In this document: piece by piece, positions 44,868-54,707 of the stretch | How the letters are laid out: each line of letters starts with the position of its first letter | Position numbering within the stretch: position 1 is the first letter of the stretch | From: Hyphomonadaceae bacterium | GTDB taxonomy: Bacteria; Pseudomonadota; Alphaproteobacteria; Caulobacterales; Aquidulcibacteraceae | Assembly (NCBI GenBank): GCA_019753105.1 | Contig: JAIELJ010000005.1 | Location: forward strand, 124,001-188,000 | Reading direction: 5' to 3' | Length of the DNA stretch: 64,000 nt | Made by a program: the position numbers and the translations under genes | The notes under the pieces: model-generated | Told to the model about the DNA's origin: nothing | Database searches by the model: none | What the model saw: the letters and a program-made list of their open reading frames with translations, nothing else

Positions 44868-45550
44868 TAGTCTCCCCGCGTGCCGGGCAAATCGGGCCGT
44901 CTTTGGGCGGTGAGCTTTTGGCGCTGAGCTTTGCGCCAGGCCTCGACCTTGCCGTGATCGCCGGAGGTGAGGATGTCAGGGATCGTGCGGCCCTCGAACT
45001 CACGCGGGCGGGTGTATTGCGGATGCTCAAGCAGGCCGTCGCTGAAGCTTTCTTCGACGGTGGACGCTTCATTGCCTAGCACGCCGGGCAGGAGCCGTAC
45101 GCAGGCTTCCAGCAGCACGAGTGCTGCCGCCTCGCCGCCCGCGAGCACAGCATCGCCAACGCAGACTTCCTGCATCTCGCGCGCTTCGATGACGCGTTCG
45201 TCCAGACCTTCGAAGCGGCCGCAGAAGAGGATCACGCCTGGCCCCGCTGCCCACTCGCGCGCCATAGCTTGGCTGAGCGGTTTGCCGCGCGGTGAGAGAT
45301 AGATGATCGGGCGGTGGTTGCGCGGGATAGAGTCGATCGCCGCCGCCGCCACATCTGCGCGCAGCACCATGCCGGCGCCGCCGCCCGCAGGCGTATCGTC
45401 CACGTTCTTATGCGGGCCTTGGCCGAAGTCGCGCAGCTGCACAGTCTCAAGTGACCACACGCCATCGCGCAGCGCCTTGCCGATCAGCGAAACGCCAAGC
45501 GTACCCGGAAACGCTTCCGGGAAGAGCGTGATAATGGACGCGGCGAACAT
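44867..45550 (-). CDS. trmD: tRNA (guanine-N1)-methyltransferase TrmD
   Basis: A 227-residue knotted SAM methyltransferase that makes m1G37 in tRNAs. [39 protein letters not shown] and [12 protein letters not shown] are the family segments, including the knot region. It lies between rimM and the unknown secreted gene. Confidence 0.96.
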   Translation of the reverse strand: MFAASIITLFPEAFPGTLGVSLIGKALRDGVWSLETVQLRDFGQGPHKNVDDTPAGGGAGMVLRADVAAAAIDSIPRNHRPIIYLSPRGKPLSQAMAREWAAGPGVILFCGRFEGLDERVIEAREMQEVCVGDAVLAGGEAAALVLLEACVRLLPGVLGNEASTVEESFSDGLLEHPQYTRPREFEGRTIPDILTSGDHGKVEAWRKAQRQKLTAQRRPDLPGTRGD

Positions 45551-45583
45551 TGCTTCATCCGTACGCGCGCGTCGCGCGCAAGA

Positions 45584-46876
45584 CTACTTCCCGTTCGCCG
45601 GTTCCGGCGGCGGCGGGTCCAGGACGACGCGCTTGCCGGCGAGATCGACGAGTGGCGCGGTTTCCTTGGTGAAGGTGATCCGCACGTTCGGCGCGCCGTT
45701 CGGCGGGCGATATTCGATGATGTCGCCAGCGCCGAAATTCCACACCGCGCAAATGACGCCGAGCACCTGGCCGTCGAGCGACTCCGCTTTGCAGCCGAGC
45801 AGATCAACGATGTAGAACTCGTCTTCATCGGTCGCGGGGAGATTGGCGCGCGGCACGAAGAGCTTCACGCCTTTCAGCGCGTCCGCTTCTTCCTTCGTCT
45901 TGATCTCGGCCGCGACGACAGCGACGCCGTCATTCAACTCGCGCCAGCTCTTCGGCTTCAGAAGCAGCTTGCCGTCTTCTCCGTAAAGCGGGCCGTACGA
46001 GATGACGCCGTCCTTCTTCTCGGTGAAGGCGCGCAAACGCACTTCGCCTTTGACGCCGAACGCGCCAGCGATGGCGCCAACCATCACCATGCCGCCCTTG
46101 CCGTTGGCTTTGGCTTTGAACGCGGGCACGGCCTTGGAGTCACCAACCACTTCAGCTTCCTGTACGGGCTTCGGCGCCGCGAGCGGCTTGGGTGCTGCGC
46201 GTACGGGCGCTGCGATCGGCGCACGCGTCACCGGTTGTGCGCGGCCAGCAGCGACCGCCAGCGGCTTCGACGGGATCGGGCCTGCAAACGCCGCCGCGAC
46301 CGGCGCAAGCTTCGGTGGCTTGGGCGGCTTCGGGGCCTTAGCGGGCTTCGGCGGCTTCTCAGCCTTGGCTGGTTTCTCGGCGACGACCTTCGCGGGCTTT
46401 TCCGGTTTGGCCGGTTTTTCCGCCTTTGGGGCCGCAGCTGGCTTTGCGGCTTTCTCCGGCTTTTCCGCCTTACCCTTCACCGCCTTCGCTGCAGGAGCTG
46501 GCTTTGCCTCCGGCGCCGGGGCCTTCGCGCCCTTTGACGGCTTGGCGTCCACCTTGGCCTTTTCCGGCTTCGCGGCCGGTGCTGGCTTCACGGGCTTGGC
46601 TTCAGCCTTCTTCGGCGCAGCAGCCTTGGCTTTGGCCTGGGCCGGCGCCTTAGGCTCCGGCTTTGGCGGCGCGGCCGTCTTGGCGGCAGCCTTCGCCGGC
46701 GGCGCTTTTGGCGCGGGCTTTGGCGGCGCAGCTTTAGCGGTGGCCTTCACCTGCTTCGGTGCGGGCGCAGCCGCCTTCTTTGGCGCGGCAGCGACCGGGG
46801 CAGCCTTTTTGGCTGCCGCCGGGGCGGGTTTAGAGGCCGGCTTCGCGGCCTTCGCGGCGGTTTTCTTCTCGGGCAC
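45584..46876 (-). CDS. rimM: 16S rRNA processing protein RimM with a 260-residue basic N-terminal extension
   Basis: The RimM core occupies residues 263-430: VMVGAIAGAFGVKGEVRLRA, then the PRC-barrel part DEDEFYIVDLLGCKAESLDG. Residues 1-262 are a low-complexity Lys/Ala/Pro tail (repeats such as KPAKPEKPAK, PKPPKPPK) with no fold. Normal RimM is about 170-180 residues. The extension is in frame from a start nine bases after rpsP. An internal ATG at 46090 with AAGGGCGG upstream could yield a normal-length RimM. RimM matures the 30S head. The tail resembles basic, histone H1-like disordered tails and may bind rRNA. Confidence 0.9.
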   Translation of the reverse strand: MPEKKTAAKAAKPASKPAPAAAKKAAPVAAAPKKAAAPAPKQVKATAKAAPPKPAPKAPPAKAAAKTAAPPKPEPKAPAQAKAKAAAPKKAEAKPVKPAPAAKPEKAKVDAKPSKGAKAPAPEAKPAPAAKAVKGKAEKPEKAAKPAAAPKAEKPAKPEKPAKVVAEKPAKAEKPPKPAKAPKPPKPPKLAPVAAAFAGPIPSKPLAVAAGRAQPVTRAPIAAPVRAAPKPLAAPKPVQEAEVVGDSKAVPAFKAKANGKGGMVMVGAIAGAFGVKGEVRLRAFTEKKDGVISYGPLYGEDGKLLLKPKSWRELNDGVAVVAAEIKTKEEADALKGVKLFVPRANLPATDEDEFYIVDLLGCKAESLDGQVLGVICAVWNFGAGDIIEYRPPNGAPNVRITFTKETAPLVDLAGKRVVLDPPPPEPANGK

Positions 46877-46885
46877 GTGCTTTCC

Positions 46886-47248
46886 TTACGCCTCCGGCGT
46901 GGTCTCACCCTCAGCGGCCGGCGGGTTTTGGGCGGCGTAACGCTCCGCCATCTTCTTGCCGGGCTGAGACTTGTTGGGGTTGTTCTTCGCTTCGCGCTTC
47001 ATGACGCCAGCCTGGTCCAGGAACCGGGCGACGCGATCGGTCGGCAAAGCGCCTTTCTTCATCCACTCTTGGATCCGCTCGAGCTTTAGGAGGACCCGGT
47101 TCGGGTCATCGGACTTCAATATAGGATTGTAAGTTCCGACTTTCTCGATGAAACGCCCGTCGCGAGGGCTACGGCTGTCGGCCACAACGATGGAGTAGAA
47201 CGGACGCTTCTTCGCGCCGCCACGGGCCAGACGGATTTTCAGGGACAT
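46886..47248 (-). CDS. rpsP: 30S ribosomal protein S16
   Basis: A 120-residue S16 with the canonical start [20 protein letters not shown] and [20 protein letters not shown]. The C-terminal 40 residues extend beyond the E. coli protein, as in other alphaproteobacteria. AAAGGAG lies upstream. It sits between ffh and rimM. Confidence 0.97.
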   Translation of the reverse strand: MSLKIRLARGGAKKRPFYSIVVADSRSPRDGRFIEKVGTYNPILKSDDPNRVLLKLERIQEWMKKGALPTDRVARFLDQAGVMKREAKNNPNKSQPGKKMAERYAAQNPPAAEGETTPEA

Positions 47249-47271
47249 TTCAGTGCTTCTCCTTTGAACTC

Positions 47272-48744
47272 TTAGCTTTTTTTGTTGCTTCCGGGAAGTC
47301 CCGGCAGGCCGCCGGGAAGCCCTGGAAGCCCAGATTGAGGGTTAAGACCGGGTAGGGGTTTGCCCGAACCGAGCTGTTTGAGTGCTTCCGGTGACGGCAT
47401 ACCGCCACCAGGCATGCCTGGCATGCCGAAGGGCATTTTTCCCTTACCCATGGCCTTGGCCATGTCGGACATGTTCCGGTGCATCTTGAGGAGGCGGTTG
47501 ACCTCCGCGACCTCGACGCCCGCGCCTTTGGCGATGCGGGCGCGGCGCTTGCCGTTCAGCAGGTCGGGTTTTGACCGCTCGGCCTTGGTCATCGAGCGGA
47601 TGATGGCGATCTGGCGGTGGACCTGTTTGTCGTCAAGCGCGGAGTCCGCGATCTGGTTTTTCATCTTCTGGACGCCGGGCAACATGCCCATGACGCCCTT
47701 CAGCCCGCCGATCTGAATGATCTGCGCCAGCTGCTTTTCCATGTCGTCGAAGTCGAACTTGCCCTTGGCCAGCTTCTTGGCGAGCTTTTCGTTCTCTTCA
47801 CGGTCGGCGGATTCAACGGCCTTCTCAACGAGGCCGACAATATCGCCTTGGCCGAGGATGCGCCCGGCGATGCGGCGGGCGTCGAACACTTCGAGCGCTT
47901 CGGCGCGTTCGCCGGCGCCGAGGAACTTGATCGGCAGGCCTGTGACCGAGCGCATCGAGAGCGCTGCACCGCCGCGTCCGTCGCCATCAGCGCGGGTGAG
48001 CACGAGCCCGGTCAGCGGCAGGCGCTCGTGGAAGCGCTTGGCGGTTTCGACCGCGTCTTGACCGGTGAGACTATCGGCGACCAACAGCACTTCGTTCGGC
48101 TTGGCGATGCTGGCGATCGAAGCCGCTTCGGCCATTAATTCTTCGTCGAGCGTCGTGCGGCCGGCGGTGTCGAGGATAAGAACGTCGTGGCCCGATTGGC
48201 GCGCCGTGGTGAGCGCGCGCCTGGCGATGTCTTGCGGTGTTTGGCCGGCAACGATCGGCAGCACATCGACGCCGATAGTCTTGCCGAGCGTGACCAGCTG
48301 TTCCATCGCCGCTGGGCGGCGGGTGTCGAGCGAGGCCATCAGAACGCGCTTTTTGTCCGTTTTCGTCAGACGCAGCGCGATTTTGGCGGCGGTGGTGGTT
48401 TTGCCCGAACCTTGAAGGCCGGCCATCATGATGACGTTCGGCGGCTCGCCATTAATGCGCAGACCTTCCGGCGCGCCGTCGCCGCCAAGCGTCTCGACCA
48501 GAGCGTCATAGACGATCTTGATGACCTGTTGGCCTGGCTTCACCGCCTTGATGACGTTTTCGCCGACCGCCTCAAGCCGCACCTTGGCGATGAAATCCTT
48601 CACCACCGGCAGCGCGACGTCGGCCTCCAGAAGCGCCACGCGCACCTCGCGCAGCGCCGCATCGACGTCCGCTTCACTGAGCGCGCCGCGCCCGGTGAGC
48701 TTGTCGAAGACGCCGCCAAGGCGTTCTGTTAGGGCCTCAAACAA
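47272..48744 (-). CDS. ffh: Signal recognition particle protein Ffh
   Basis: A 490-residue SRP54 GTPase. N domain [21 protein letters not shown]1 [15 protein letters not shown] near 105, [23 protein letters not shown], and a Met-rich M domain ending in a Gly/Pro/Met tail. No ATG is available. A TTG at 48750 touches the AAGGAG, so the TTG at 48744 ([12 protein letters not shown]), six bases after AAGGAG, is the better start and matches the family N-terminus. It works with FtsY, encoded 5 kb away on the same strand. Confidence 0.95.
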   Translation of the reverse strand: MFEALTERLGGVFDKLTGRGALSEADVDAALREVRVALLEADVALPVVKDFIAKVRLEAVGENVIKAVKPGQQVIKIVYDALVETLGGDGAPEGLRINGEPPNVIMMAGLQGSGKTTTAAKIALRLTKTDKKRVLMASLDTRRPAAMEQLVTLGKTIGVDVLPIVAGQTPQDIARRALTTARQSGHDVLILDTAGRTTLDEELMAEAASIASIAKPNEVLLVADSLTGQDAVETAKRFHERLPLTGLVLTRADGDGRGGAALSMRSVTGLPIKFLGAGERAEALEVFDARRIAGRILGQGDIVGLVEKAVESADREENEKLAKKLAKGKFDFDDMEKQLAQIIQIGGLKGVMGMLPGVQKMKNQIADSALDDKQVHRQIAIIRSMTKAERSKPDLLNGKRRARIAKGAGVEVAEVNRLLKMHRNMSDMAKAMGKGKMPFGMPGMPGGGMPSPEALKQLGSGKPLPGLNPQSGLPGLPGGLPGLPGSNKKS

Positions 48745-48772
48745 ATCCAACTCCTTGCGCCAAAAACAGTTT

Positions 48773-48803
48773 TACCCCGCCGGACGATCACGTCGGGCGG
48801 GGT
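48773..48803 (-). promoter_or_regulatory. GC-rich hairpin upstream of ffh
   Basis: ACCCCGCC (48774-48781) pairs with GGGCGGGGT across a 13-base loop, 30 bases before the ffh start. It may be a leader structure. No T run supports termination. Confidence 0.35.
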
Positions 48804-48985
48804 GCCTCGCCAGCCTCCGGACCCAAATATGGGACCTGTGCCGGTCAAAGCGCAGCTTAGAGCTGGCGCATGGACGGGCTTTTAGCTCGCAGTAGCGCTG
48901 TGGTCAAACCGCAGCGGCCACAACTAGCGCGCGATGCATCGCTGTGGTTGAAACACTTTTAGGAAACACGCCCTGGGGGGAACTC

Positions 48986-50998
48986 ATGAGACGTTTGTTG
49001 GCGGCCGTCGCGGCGCTCGTCACATTAGGCGCGACCAGCTCGATGCCGGCGACGGCGCAGAACCAGCAGGCGCCAACAATCGCGGCGTTCACCGCAGCGC
49101 CGGCGCTGCGCTCGGTGACGCTGTCGCCGAACGGTCAGTTCGTCGCCTACATCCGCGACACCGCCGAACAACAAGTGCTGTTCGTGGCCGACCTCACCAC
49201 AAACCAGACTCGCCCCATCCAATCCGCGCGCGCTGGCAACGCCATTAACTGGGTGCGCTGGAAGTCGGATGACCGGCTGATCTTCGGCGTGCAGCAGGAG
49301 GCCGTCGTCGCCGACCGCGCCTCCACCGGCACGCGTCTCAACAATGTCGAAGGCTTCACCTTCCGCCGCTGGCGTGTGTTCTCTATCGGACGCGACGGCA
49401 CCGGCGGCGTCGAGATGTTCGCGGAGCAGCAACGGCGCCTTGTGAACGGTCTTGGCTCGACCTTCCTCATTGATCGTTTGCCGAACAATCCAACCAGCGT
49501 TTTGTTGAGCGCCATCGATAATGATGGCGTCGGCATTTGGCGCGCAGATATCACCACCGGTCGTGCCGAACGCATCCTCGACGGCTCCTACGATACGATC
49601 GATTACGGCACCGATGGCGAAGGCAATCCGGTTGTGCGTATGGACGCGCCGGAGAACGAAGCAGCGATCCGCATCATGCGCCGGGCGCCTGATCAGCGCG
49701 GCTGGACGCTTTATCGCGAAGTGCGTCGCGCCGCGGGCGCCACCAATTCGCCGGACTTCCAAGTGCTAGGCCCCGCGCCGGGCGCTGGCCGAGTGTATGC
49801 GCTCGCACGCTTGGACAATCAGGATCTGCTCAGCCTCCATATCTTCGACACGACCACCGGCCAATTGGGCGAAGCGCTGCAGCAGGGCCAGCAGGCCGAC
49901 GTCGATGCGCCCTGGGTCGATCCGCGCACGCGTGAAGTGATCGCACACTGCGAATACGCAACGCGCATGCGCTGCACCTCGCAAGATCGCGACACCGAGC
50001 GCCATTTGAGAGCGGTTGAGCAATTCCTAGGCGAGGACGTCACGGTCTATCTTTCCGGCATCTCCGTTGATGGAAACGTCTGGCTCCTATATGCCGATGG
50101 CCCGCGTGAGCCGGGCGGCTTCTTCATTTATGACCGCGCAGCGGCTAACGTTCGTTCGCTCGCCGAACTCTATCCAGAAGCGCCCATCGACTCGCTTTCG
50201 CCAACGCGTGTGGTCGAATACGCGACACGCGACGGGCAGCGGCAGTGGGCCTACGTTACCGCGCAAGCCGGTGTCGAGGGGCCGCGCCCAACTGTGATCA
50301 TGCCGCACGGCGGTCCGGAAGCGCGCGATTACTTTGAATACGATGCGTACGTGCAATTCCTGGCGTCGCGCGGTTATGTCGTCGTTCAGCCAAACTTCCG
50401 CGGTGGCGATGGTTTCGGACGCGCATTCGCCGACGCTGGCCGCGGTCAGTGGGGCCAACGCATGCAGCACGATATCGAAGACGCGACACGTCACGTCATC
50501 GAAGCTGGCATTGCGGATGCACAGCGCGTCTGCATCGTCGGCGCATCCTACGGCGGCTACGCCGCGCTCGCGGGCGTTACGCTAACGCCAGACCTTTATC
50601 GCTGCGCGATCTCGATCTCGGGCGTCTCCGATCTCGTCGAAACGTTGCGCCAAGAGCGGCTTTCAAACGGGCGGGTGTCGCTGAGCTATCATTACTGGCT
50701 GCGTTCGATCGGCGATCCGCGCGAAAACCGCGATGCGTTGCGCGCTGTCTCGCCGGCCTTGCTGGCGGATCGCGTCACGGCGCCGGTGCTGCTCATCCAC
50801 GGCACAGCGGATGAAGTCGTGCTGCCGCGTCAATCGGAGCTGATGCAGCGCGCGCTTGAGCGCGCCGGCAAGCCGGTGCGTCACATCACGCTAGAGGGCG
50901 CTGGTCACGCGTGGGCCGCGTGGACCGTCGAACAACGCACGCAGCTGTTCACCGAGACCGAGTCTTTCCTCGCTCAGCACCTGCGCGGCGGCAACTAG
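48986..50998 (+). CDS. Secreted S9 family serine peptidase
   Basis: A 670-residue exported peptidase. The start at 48986 is chosen since GGGGGG lies five bases upstream and it opens a signal peptide (RRLLAAVAALVTLGATSSMPATAQ). A WD-like beta propeller region is followed by the alpha/beta hydrolase: Ser in IVGASYGGYAAL, Asp in LLIHGTADEVV, His in GAGHAWAAW. Resembles dipeptidyl/acylaminoacyl peptidases for periplasmic peptide breakdown. A perfect palindrome GCGATGCATCGC lies 44 bases upstream. Confidence 0.88.
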   Translation: MRRLLAAVAALVTLGATSSMPATAQNQQAPTIAAFTAAPALRSVTLSPNGQFVAYIRDTAEQQVLFVADLTTNQTRPIQSARAGNAINWVRWKSDDRLIFGVQQEAVVADRASTGTRLNNVEGFTFRRWRVFSIGRDGTGGVEMFAEQQRRLVNGLGSTFLIDRLPNNPTSVLLSAIDNDGVGIWRADITTGRAERILDGSYDTIDYGTDGEGNPVVRMDAPENEAAIRIMRRAPDQRGWTLYREVRRAAGATNSPDFQVLGPAPGAGRVYALARLDNQDLLSLHIFDTTTGQLGEALQQGQQADVDAPWVDPRTREVIAHCEYATRMRCTSQDRDTERHLRAVEQFLGEDVTVYLSGISVDGNVWLLYADGPREPGGFFIYDRAAANVRSLAELYPEAPIDSLSPTRVVEYATRDGQRQWAYVTAQAGVEGPRPTVIMPHGGPEARDYFEYDAYVQFLASRGYVVVQPNFRGGDGFGRAFADAGRGQWGQRMQHDIEDATRHVIEAGIADAQRVCIVGASYGGYAALAGVTLTPDLYRCAISISGVSDLVETLRQERLSNGRVSLSYHYWLRSIGDPRENRDALRAVSPALLADRVTAPVLLIHGTADEVVLPRQSELMQRALERAGKPVRHITLEGAGHAWAAWTVEQRTQLFTETESFLAQHLRGGN

Positions 50999-52092
50999 CG
51001 CGCCTCGATCCTGCGCCTCACCTCTTCGCCGATGGCGAGCGATGAGGTGAGGCCGGGGCTTTCTATGCCGAAGAGGCAGATCAGATTATCGACGCTGTCG
51101 TCGATGATGAAATCGCCTTGGCGCTCGCCCGGGCCGTGCAGCTTCGGGCGAATGCCCGCGTAATCCGGCTGTAGCGCGCCATCGGGCAGGCCGGGCCAAA
51201 ACCGGCGCACGGTTTCGTAGAAGCTTGCCGCGCGTGCGGGATCGACGGTGTAATCCTCACGCGACACGAACTCGAGGTCAGGCCCGAACCGGGCGACGCC
51301 ACCGAGATCGCGGCGATAGTGCGTGCCGAGCGCGCCGGGAATGGGCGGCGGGTAAATCAAACGTTGAAAGGGCGCTTTGACGCCGTGCAGGGCGAAGTAA
51401 TTGCCTTTGCCGTAGTGTAGCGCCGGAATGCGCGTCTCCGGAAAGTTGGCGACGCCGCGCGCGCACGCTTGCGCGCCAAGCCCGGCGGCGATCACGAGCA
51501 TGCGTACGCTCACTTGCATCGGCGCCTCACCGCCGACTTCAACGGTGTAACCATCATCGCTAGGCGCAGCGCCCAAGAAGGGGGCCTGCAACACAACCGC
51601 GCCGCCACGCGCTTCGATCTCGCCTTGCAGCGCGAGCATGTATCCGTGCGCATCCATCACGCCGCTCTCGCGGCTTTCGAGTGCTGCCGCGGCGTTGAGC
51701 TGCGGCTCAAGCAAGCGCGCTTCTGCCCCGCTCAGCCAGCGCACGCCTTCAACGCCGTTGATTTCAGCTTGGCGCGCTAGCTTTTCGAGCGCCGGGATTT
51801 CGCGATCTTCTGTCGCCACGATGAGTTTGCCGCACTTGTTGTAGGCGACGGCGTGGGCGTCGAGAAAATCATAGAGCGCCCGTCGCCCTTCGACGCAGAG
51901 CCGCGCCTTAAGCGAGCCCGTGGCATAGTGGAGACCAGCGTGAATGACCTCGGAATTGCGCGACGAAACGCCCGCGCCGATCAATGATTCCTTCTCGATG
52001 ACCGCAACGCTCATACCGGCGCGGGCAAGGGCATAACCGCAGGCGAGCCCTACCGCGCCCGCGCCGACGATCAGAACGTCAAAATCGCTCAT
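50995..52092 (-). CDS. FAD-dependent oxidase, L-2-hydroxyglutarate oxidase-like (LhgO)
   Basis: A 365-residue DAO-fold flavoprotein. FAD motif VLIVGAGAVGLACGYALARAG at the N-terminus, SSRNSEVIHAGLHYATGS near 45 and FGIESPGLTSSLAIGEEV at the C-terminus match the LhgO/YgaF group. These oxidise L-2-hydroxyglutarate to 2-oxoglutarate. The substrate is inferred. It is convergent with the S9 peptidase gene (4-base overlap). Confidence 0.85.
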   Translation of the reverse strand: MSDFDVLIVGAGAVGLACGYALARAGMSVAVIEKESLIGAGVSSRNSEVIHAGLHYATGSLKARLCVEGRRALYDFLDAHAVAYNKCGKLIVATEDREIPALEKLARQAEINGVEGVRWLSGAEARLLEPQLNAAAALESRESGVMDAHGYMLALQGEIEARGGAVVLQAPFLGAAPSDDGYTVEVGGEAPMQVSVRMLVIAAGLGAQACARGVANFPETRIPALHYGKGNYFALHGVKAPFQRLIYPPPIPGALGTHYRRDLGGVARFGPDLEFVSREDYTVDPARAASFYETVRRFWPGLPDGALQPDYAGIRPKLHGPGERQGDFIIDDSVDNLICLFGIESPGLTSSLAIGEEVRRRIEAR

Positions 52093-52224
52093 GCCACCAG
52101 TTACCTTCGTCCCGGCGCAAAATCCTTAATCGAACTTTCCCAAGAAGCGCCGATTACGAATGCCGGGTTAATCAACCGGAAAGCAAGCTGCGATTAGTTT
52201 CGCCACCAGTCACGAGGGGCGAGC

Positions 52225-53598
52225 GTGCTGAAGTTTTCTGATCCAACCATGCTTGCGGCCGCGCGTGGGCGCGTGTCCTCGCTGCGTTGGCGCATGCTTA
52301 TCGGCGCGCTGTTCGCTGTCGGCGCCATGAGCGTGCTGAACTCCGTCGAGGCGGGCATCAGCTGGTACCTCGTGCTCTGCCTGGCGATGGGCCTCGATTA
52401 CATGCTGGGCAGCTCGTACCTAGAGTCGCGCGGCGACGAAGCGCGCCGCACCGCCGGCCCGCTCTTCGTATGGGGCTGCGTCTTCAGCATTTGTGTTTTT
52501 GTGACGTTGCCGTTGGTTCTAGCCTCGTTCGGGGGCGCGCCGGGTGAGGTGCTGGGCGTTCTGATGGCGTCGAGTTCGCTGGTCAGCGTGATGCTGTTCT
52601 CGTTCCAAGCGCCGCGTTTCATGTATCTGTGCGCCGCGCCGGCGGTGGTCGCGCTCTTGGCGATGCCGTTTATTCCGCTCCACGAGGCGCCGGCATCGGC
52701 GATGCAGGGCGCACTTGGCGTCGGTTGCGGCGTCGTGGGCTTCCTAGCCTATATTGCGCGTTCTGCGCTCAACAACACCAAGATGATCAATGGCTGGCGC
52801 GCTGCGAACCAAGCGGCGAAAGATCGCCAGCTGGAAGCTGAACTGAAGCGCGCGGAGGCGGAAGAGGCGAACCGCGCGAAGTCCGAGTTCTTGGCCGTGA
52901 TGACGCATGAATTGCGCACCCCGCTCAACGCCGTGATCGGTTACGCTGAAATCATTCAGGAAGACCTCGACGCGGAGGGACGCAAGGAATTGTCCGAAGA
53001 CGCCGGCCGCATCACCGGCTCGGCGCGCCACCTGCTGGGCCTCATCGACCAAATTCTCAATCTCTCTAGCATTGACGCGGGCAATGAGAGTCTGGCGGTC
53101 CGAGACGTCGATGTGCGTAAGCTTCTCGAAGATGCGGTGAATGCTGCGCAGGACGATGCGCGTGAAGCCGGCAATCGCATCTCGCTGCGCGTGAGCGCCG
53201 ACGCCGAGCGCGCCCATACAGATGGCAACAAACTGACTGTCGCCGTGGCGGCGCTAGTCTCGAATGCCGTGAAGTTCACATCGCAAGGGCTCATTGCAGT
53301 GACCGCCGAGCTTGATCGCGTCGACGCGATAGACATGCTCGTGATCGCCATTTCCGACACCGGGCGTGGTATCGCTCGCGAAAACTTGGCCTCGATCTTC
53401 AAGCCCTTCACGCAAATCGACCACGGCGCGACGCGCAGCAAGGGCGGCATGGGGCTCGGTTTGTCTATCGCTCAGCGCATGGCGAACGCGCTTGGGGGAG
53501 AAGTGAGCGTTGTCAGTGAACTCGGTTCGGGCTCCACATTCACGCTGCGCACCCCTCTACGCGTAAAGCATCAGCACGCCGTTCGCGCTGCCGCCTAA
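52225..53598 (+). CDS. Membrane sensor histidine kinase
   Basis: A 457-residue kinase with about five or six transmembrane segments in residues 20-180, a short coiled coil (ELKRAEAEEANRAKSEFL), the H-box MTHELRTPLNAVIGYAE with His228, and an ATPase with DTGRGIARENLASIFKPF and GMGLGLSIAQRMANALGG. The layout resembles the PleC/DivJ-like kinases of Caulobacterales. It has no separate sensor domain, so signals probably come through the membrane region. GTG start with GAGGGG upstream. No response regulator is adjacent. Confidence 0.9.
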   Translation: MLKFSDPTMLAAARGRVSSLRWRMLIGALFAVGAMSVLNSVEAGISWYLVLCLAMGLDYMLGSSYLESRGDEARRTAGPLFVWGCVFSICVFVTLPLVLASFGGAPGEVLGVLMASSSLVSVMLFSFQAPRFMYLCAAPAVVALLAMPFIPLHEAPASAMQGALGVGCGVVGFLAYIARSALNNTKMINGWRAANQAAKDRQLEAELKRAEAEEANRAKSEFLAVMTHELRTPLNAVIGYAEIIQEDLDAEGRKELSEDAGRITGSARHLLGLIDQILNLSSIDAGNESLAVRDVDVRKLLEDAVNAAQDDAREAGNRISLRVSADAERAHTDGNKLTVAVAALVSNAVKFTSQGLIAVTAELDRVDAIDMLVIAISDTGRGIARENLASIFKPFTQIDHGATRSKGGMGLGLSIAQRMANALGGEVSVVSELGSGSTFTLRTPLRVKHQHAVRAAA

Positions 53599-53644
53599 AC
53601 TCGTCACAAGCGCCGAAAACCTCGTCGCCGCGTGTCCCCGCCCC

Positions 53645-53700
53645 CTCCCCAAGGGGGAGAGGCGCGCCCAGGTGCGGGGGAGGGTTTGGGCGCTCGCGGG
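53645..53700. repeat. GC-rich intergenic inverted repeat
   Basis: CTCCCC-aa-GGGGGAG is followed by GCGGGGGAGGG, so C and G tracts can fold in more than one way. Such G/C-tract elements are dispersed in many GC-rich proteobacterial genomes. It lies between the kinase and oxyR. Confidence 0.45.
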
Positions 53701-53792
53701 GTACGAGGGAATAACGTGAGCGGCTGAAAATCGTTCCGAACGCTGCCAGGGCGATGGGCTATTGGAATTTAGCTCTTATATAGGCCCTCCCT

Positions 53793-54707
53793 ATGGAAGA
53801 TCGTTTGCCCGCCTCCTCGATGCCGACCCTTCGGCAGCTCCAATTTCTCGTCGCGCTACGCGCTGAGGGGAGTTTCGTCGCTGCCGCCGAAGCGGTTGGC
53901 GTGACACAGCCCACGCTGTCGGCGGGCATCAAGGATCTGGAGACGGCGCTCGGCGCGGTGCTCGTTGAGCGCGGCCGGAACGGGGCCTCGCTGACGCCCG
54001 CGGGCGAAGACGCGGCGGAGCGCGCGTCGCGTGCGCTGAGCGAAGTCGAAGAAATGGTGCGCACGGTGCAGAGCGCTGGCGAGCCGTTCACCGGTGTCTT
54101 TCGTCTCGGCGCCATTCCAACAATCGCGCCGTTCTTGTTGCCGCGCGCATTGCCGCTGCTGAAGCGCACGTTTCCGAAGCTGCGGCTTCAGATGCGCGAG
54201 GATTTGACCACGCGCCTTATCGAGGCATTGCGCGCGCGCACGCTCGATGCGGCGCTGATCGCGCTGCCTTACGAAGCACATGGCGTCGCCACTGCGTCCA
54301 TCGCGGACGATGAGTTTCTATTTCTGTGCCCGGAGACGCATCCGCTGGCGCGGCGCAACGATCTCTCGCCGGATCAAATGAAGAGCGAGGAGATGCTGCT
54401 GCTCGAGGACGGGCATTGTTTGCGCGAGCACGCCCTATCCGCCTGTAGAATTGCGCCGGGGCGGCGTTCGAGCGAAGTCGGCGCAACGAGCTTACATACG
54501 CTGGTGCAGATGGTAGCCGGCGGCATGGGCGTCACGTTGCTGCCGAAGATCGCGGCTGAAGGCGGCGCGATAGCGGGCGCACACGTTTCGGTACGCCCGT
54601 TCTCGACGCCGTTGATTGGGCGTTCGATTGGCGTTGCTTGGCGTGAAGGCGGACCGCGCGAAGATGAAGCGCGCAAGCTCGCTGAGGTGCTGCGCGAATT
54701 GTTTTAG
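53793..54707 (+). CDS. oxyR: Hydrogen peroxide sensor regulator OxyR
   Basis: A 304-residue LysR-type regulator. HTH in SFVAAAEAVGVTQPTLSAGI and effector domain from about 95. The peroxide-reactive pair is present: LLLEDGHCLREHALSAC gives Cys209 and Cys218, the same nine-residue spacing as Cys199/Cys208 of E. coli OxyR. It should activate catalase and related genes on oxidation, though no target gene is adjacent. Convergent with the small membrane gene by a 4-base overlap. Confidence 0.92.
   Translation: MEDRLPASSMPTLRQLQFLVALRAEGSFVAAAEAVGVTQPTLSAGIKDLETALGAVLVERGRNGASLTPAGEDAAERASRALSEVEEMVRTVQSAGEPFTGVFRLGAIPTIAPFLLPRALPLLKRTFPKLRLQMREDLTTRLIEALRARTLDAALIALPYEAHGVATASIADDEFLFLCPETHPLARRNDLSPDQMKSEEMLLLEDGHCLREHALSACRIAPGRRSSEVGATSLHTLVQMVAGGMGVTLLPKIAAEGGAIAGAHVSVRPFSTPLIGRSIGVAWREGGPREDEARKLAEVLRELF

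Noticed and set aside
46002-46940. 312-codon Gly/Phe/Ala-rich frame opposite rimM
   Set aside because: It is the complement of the Lys/Ala/Pro repeats of RimM, which produces apparent Gly/Phe-rich coding; no signal or family.
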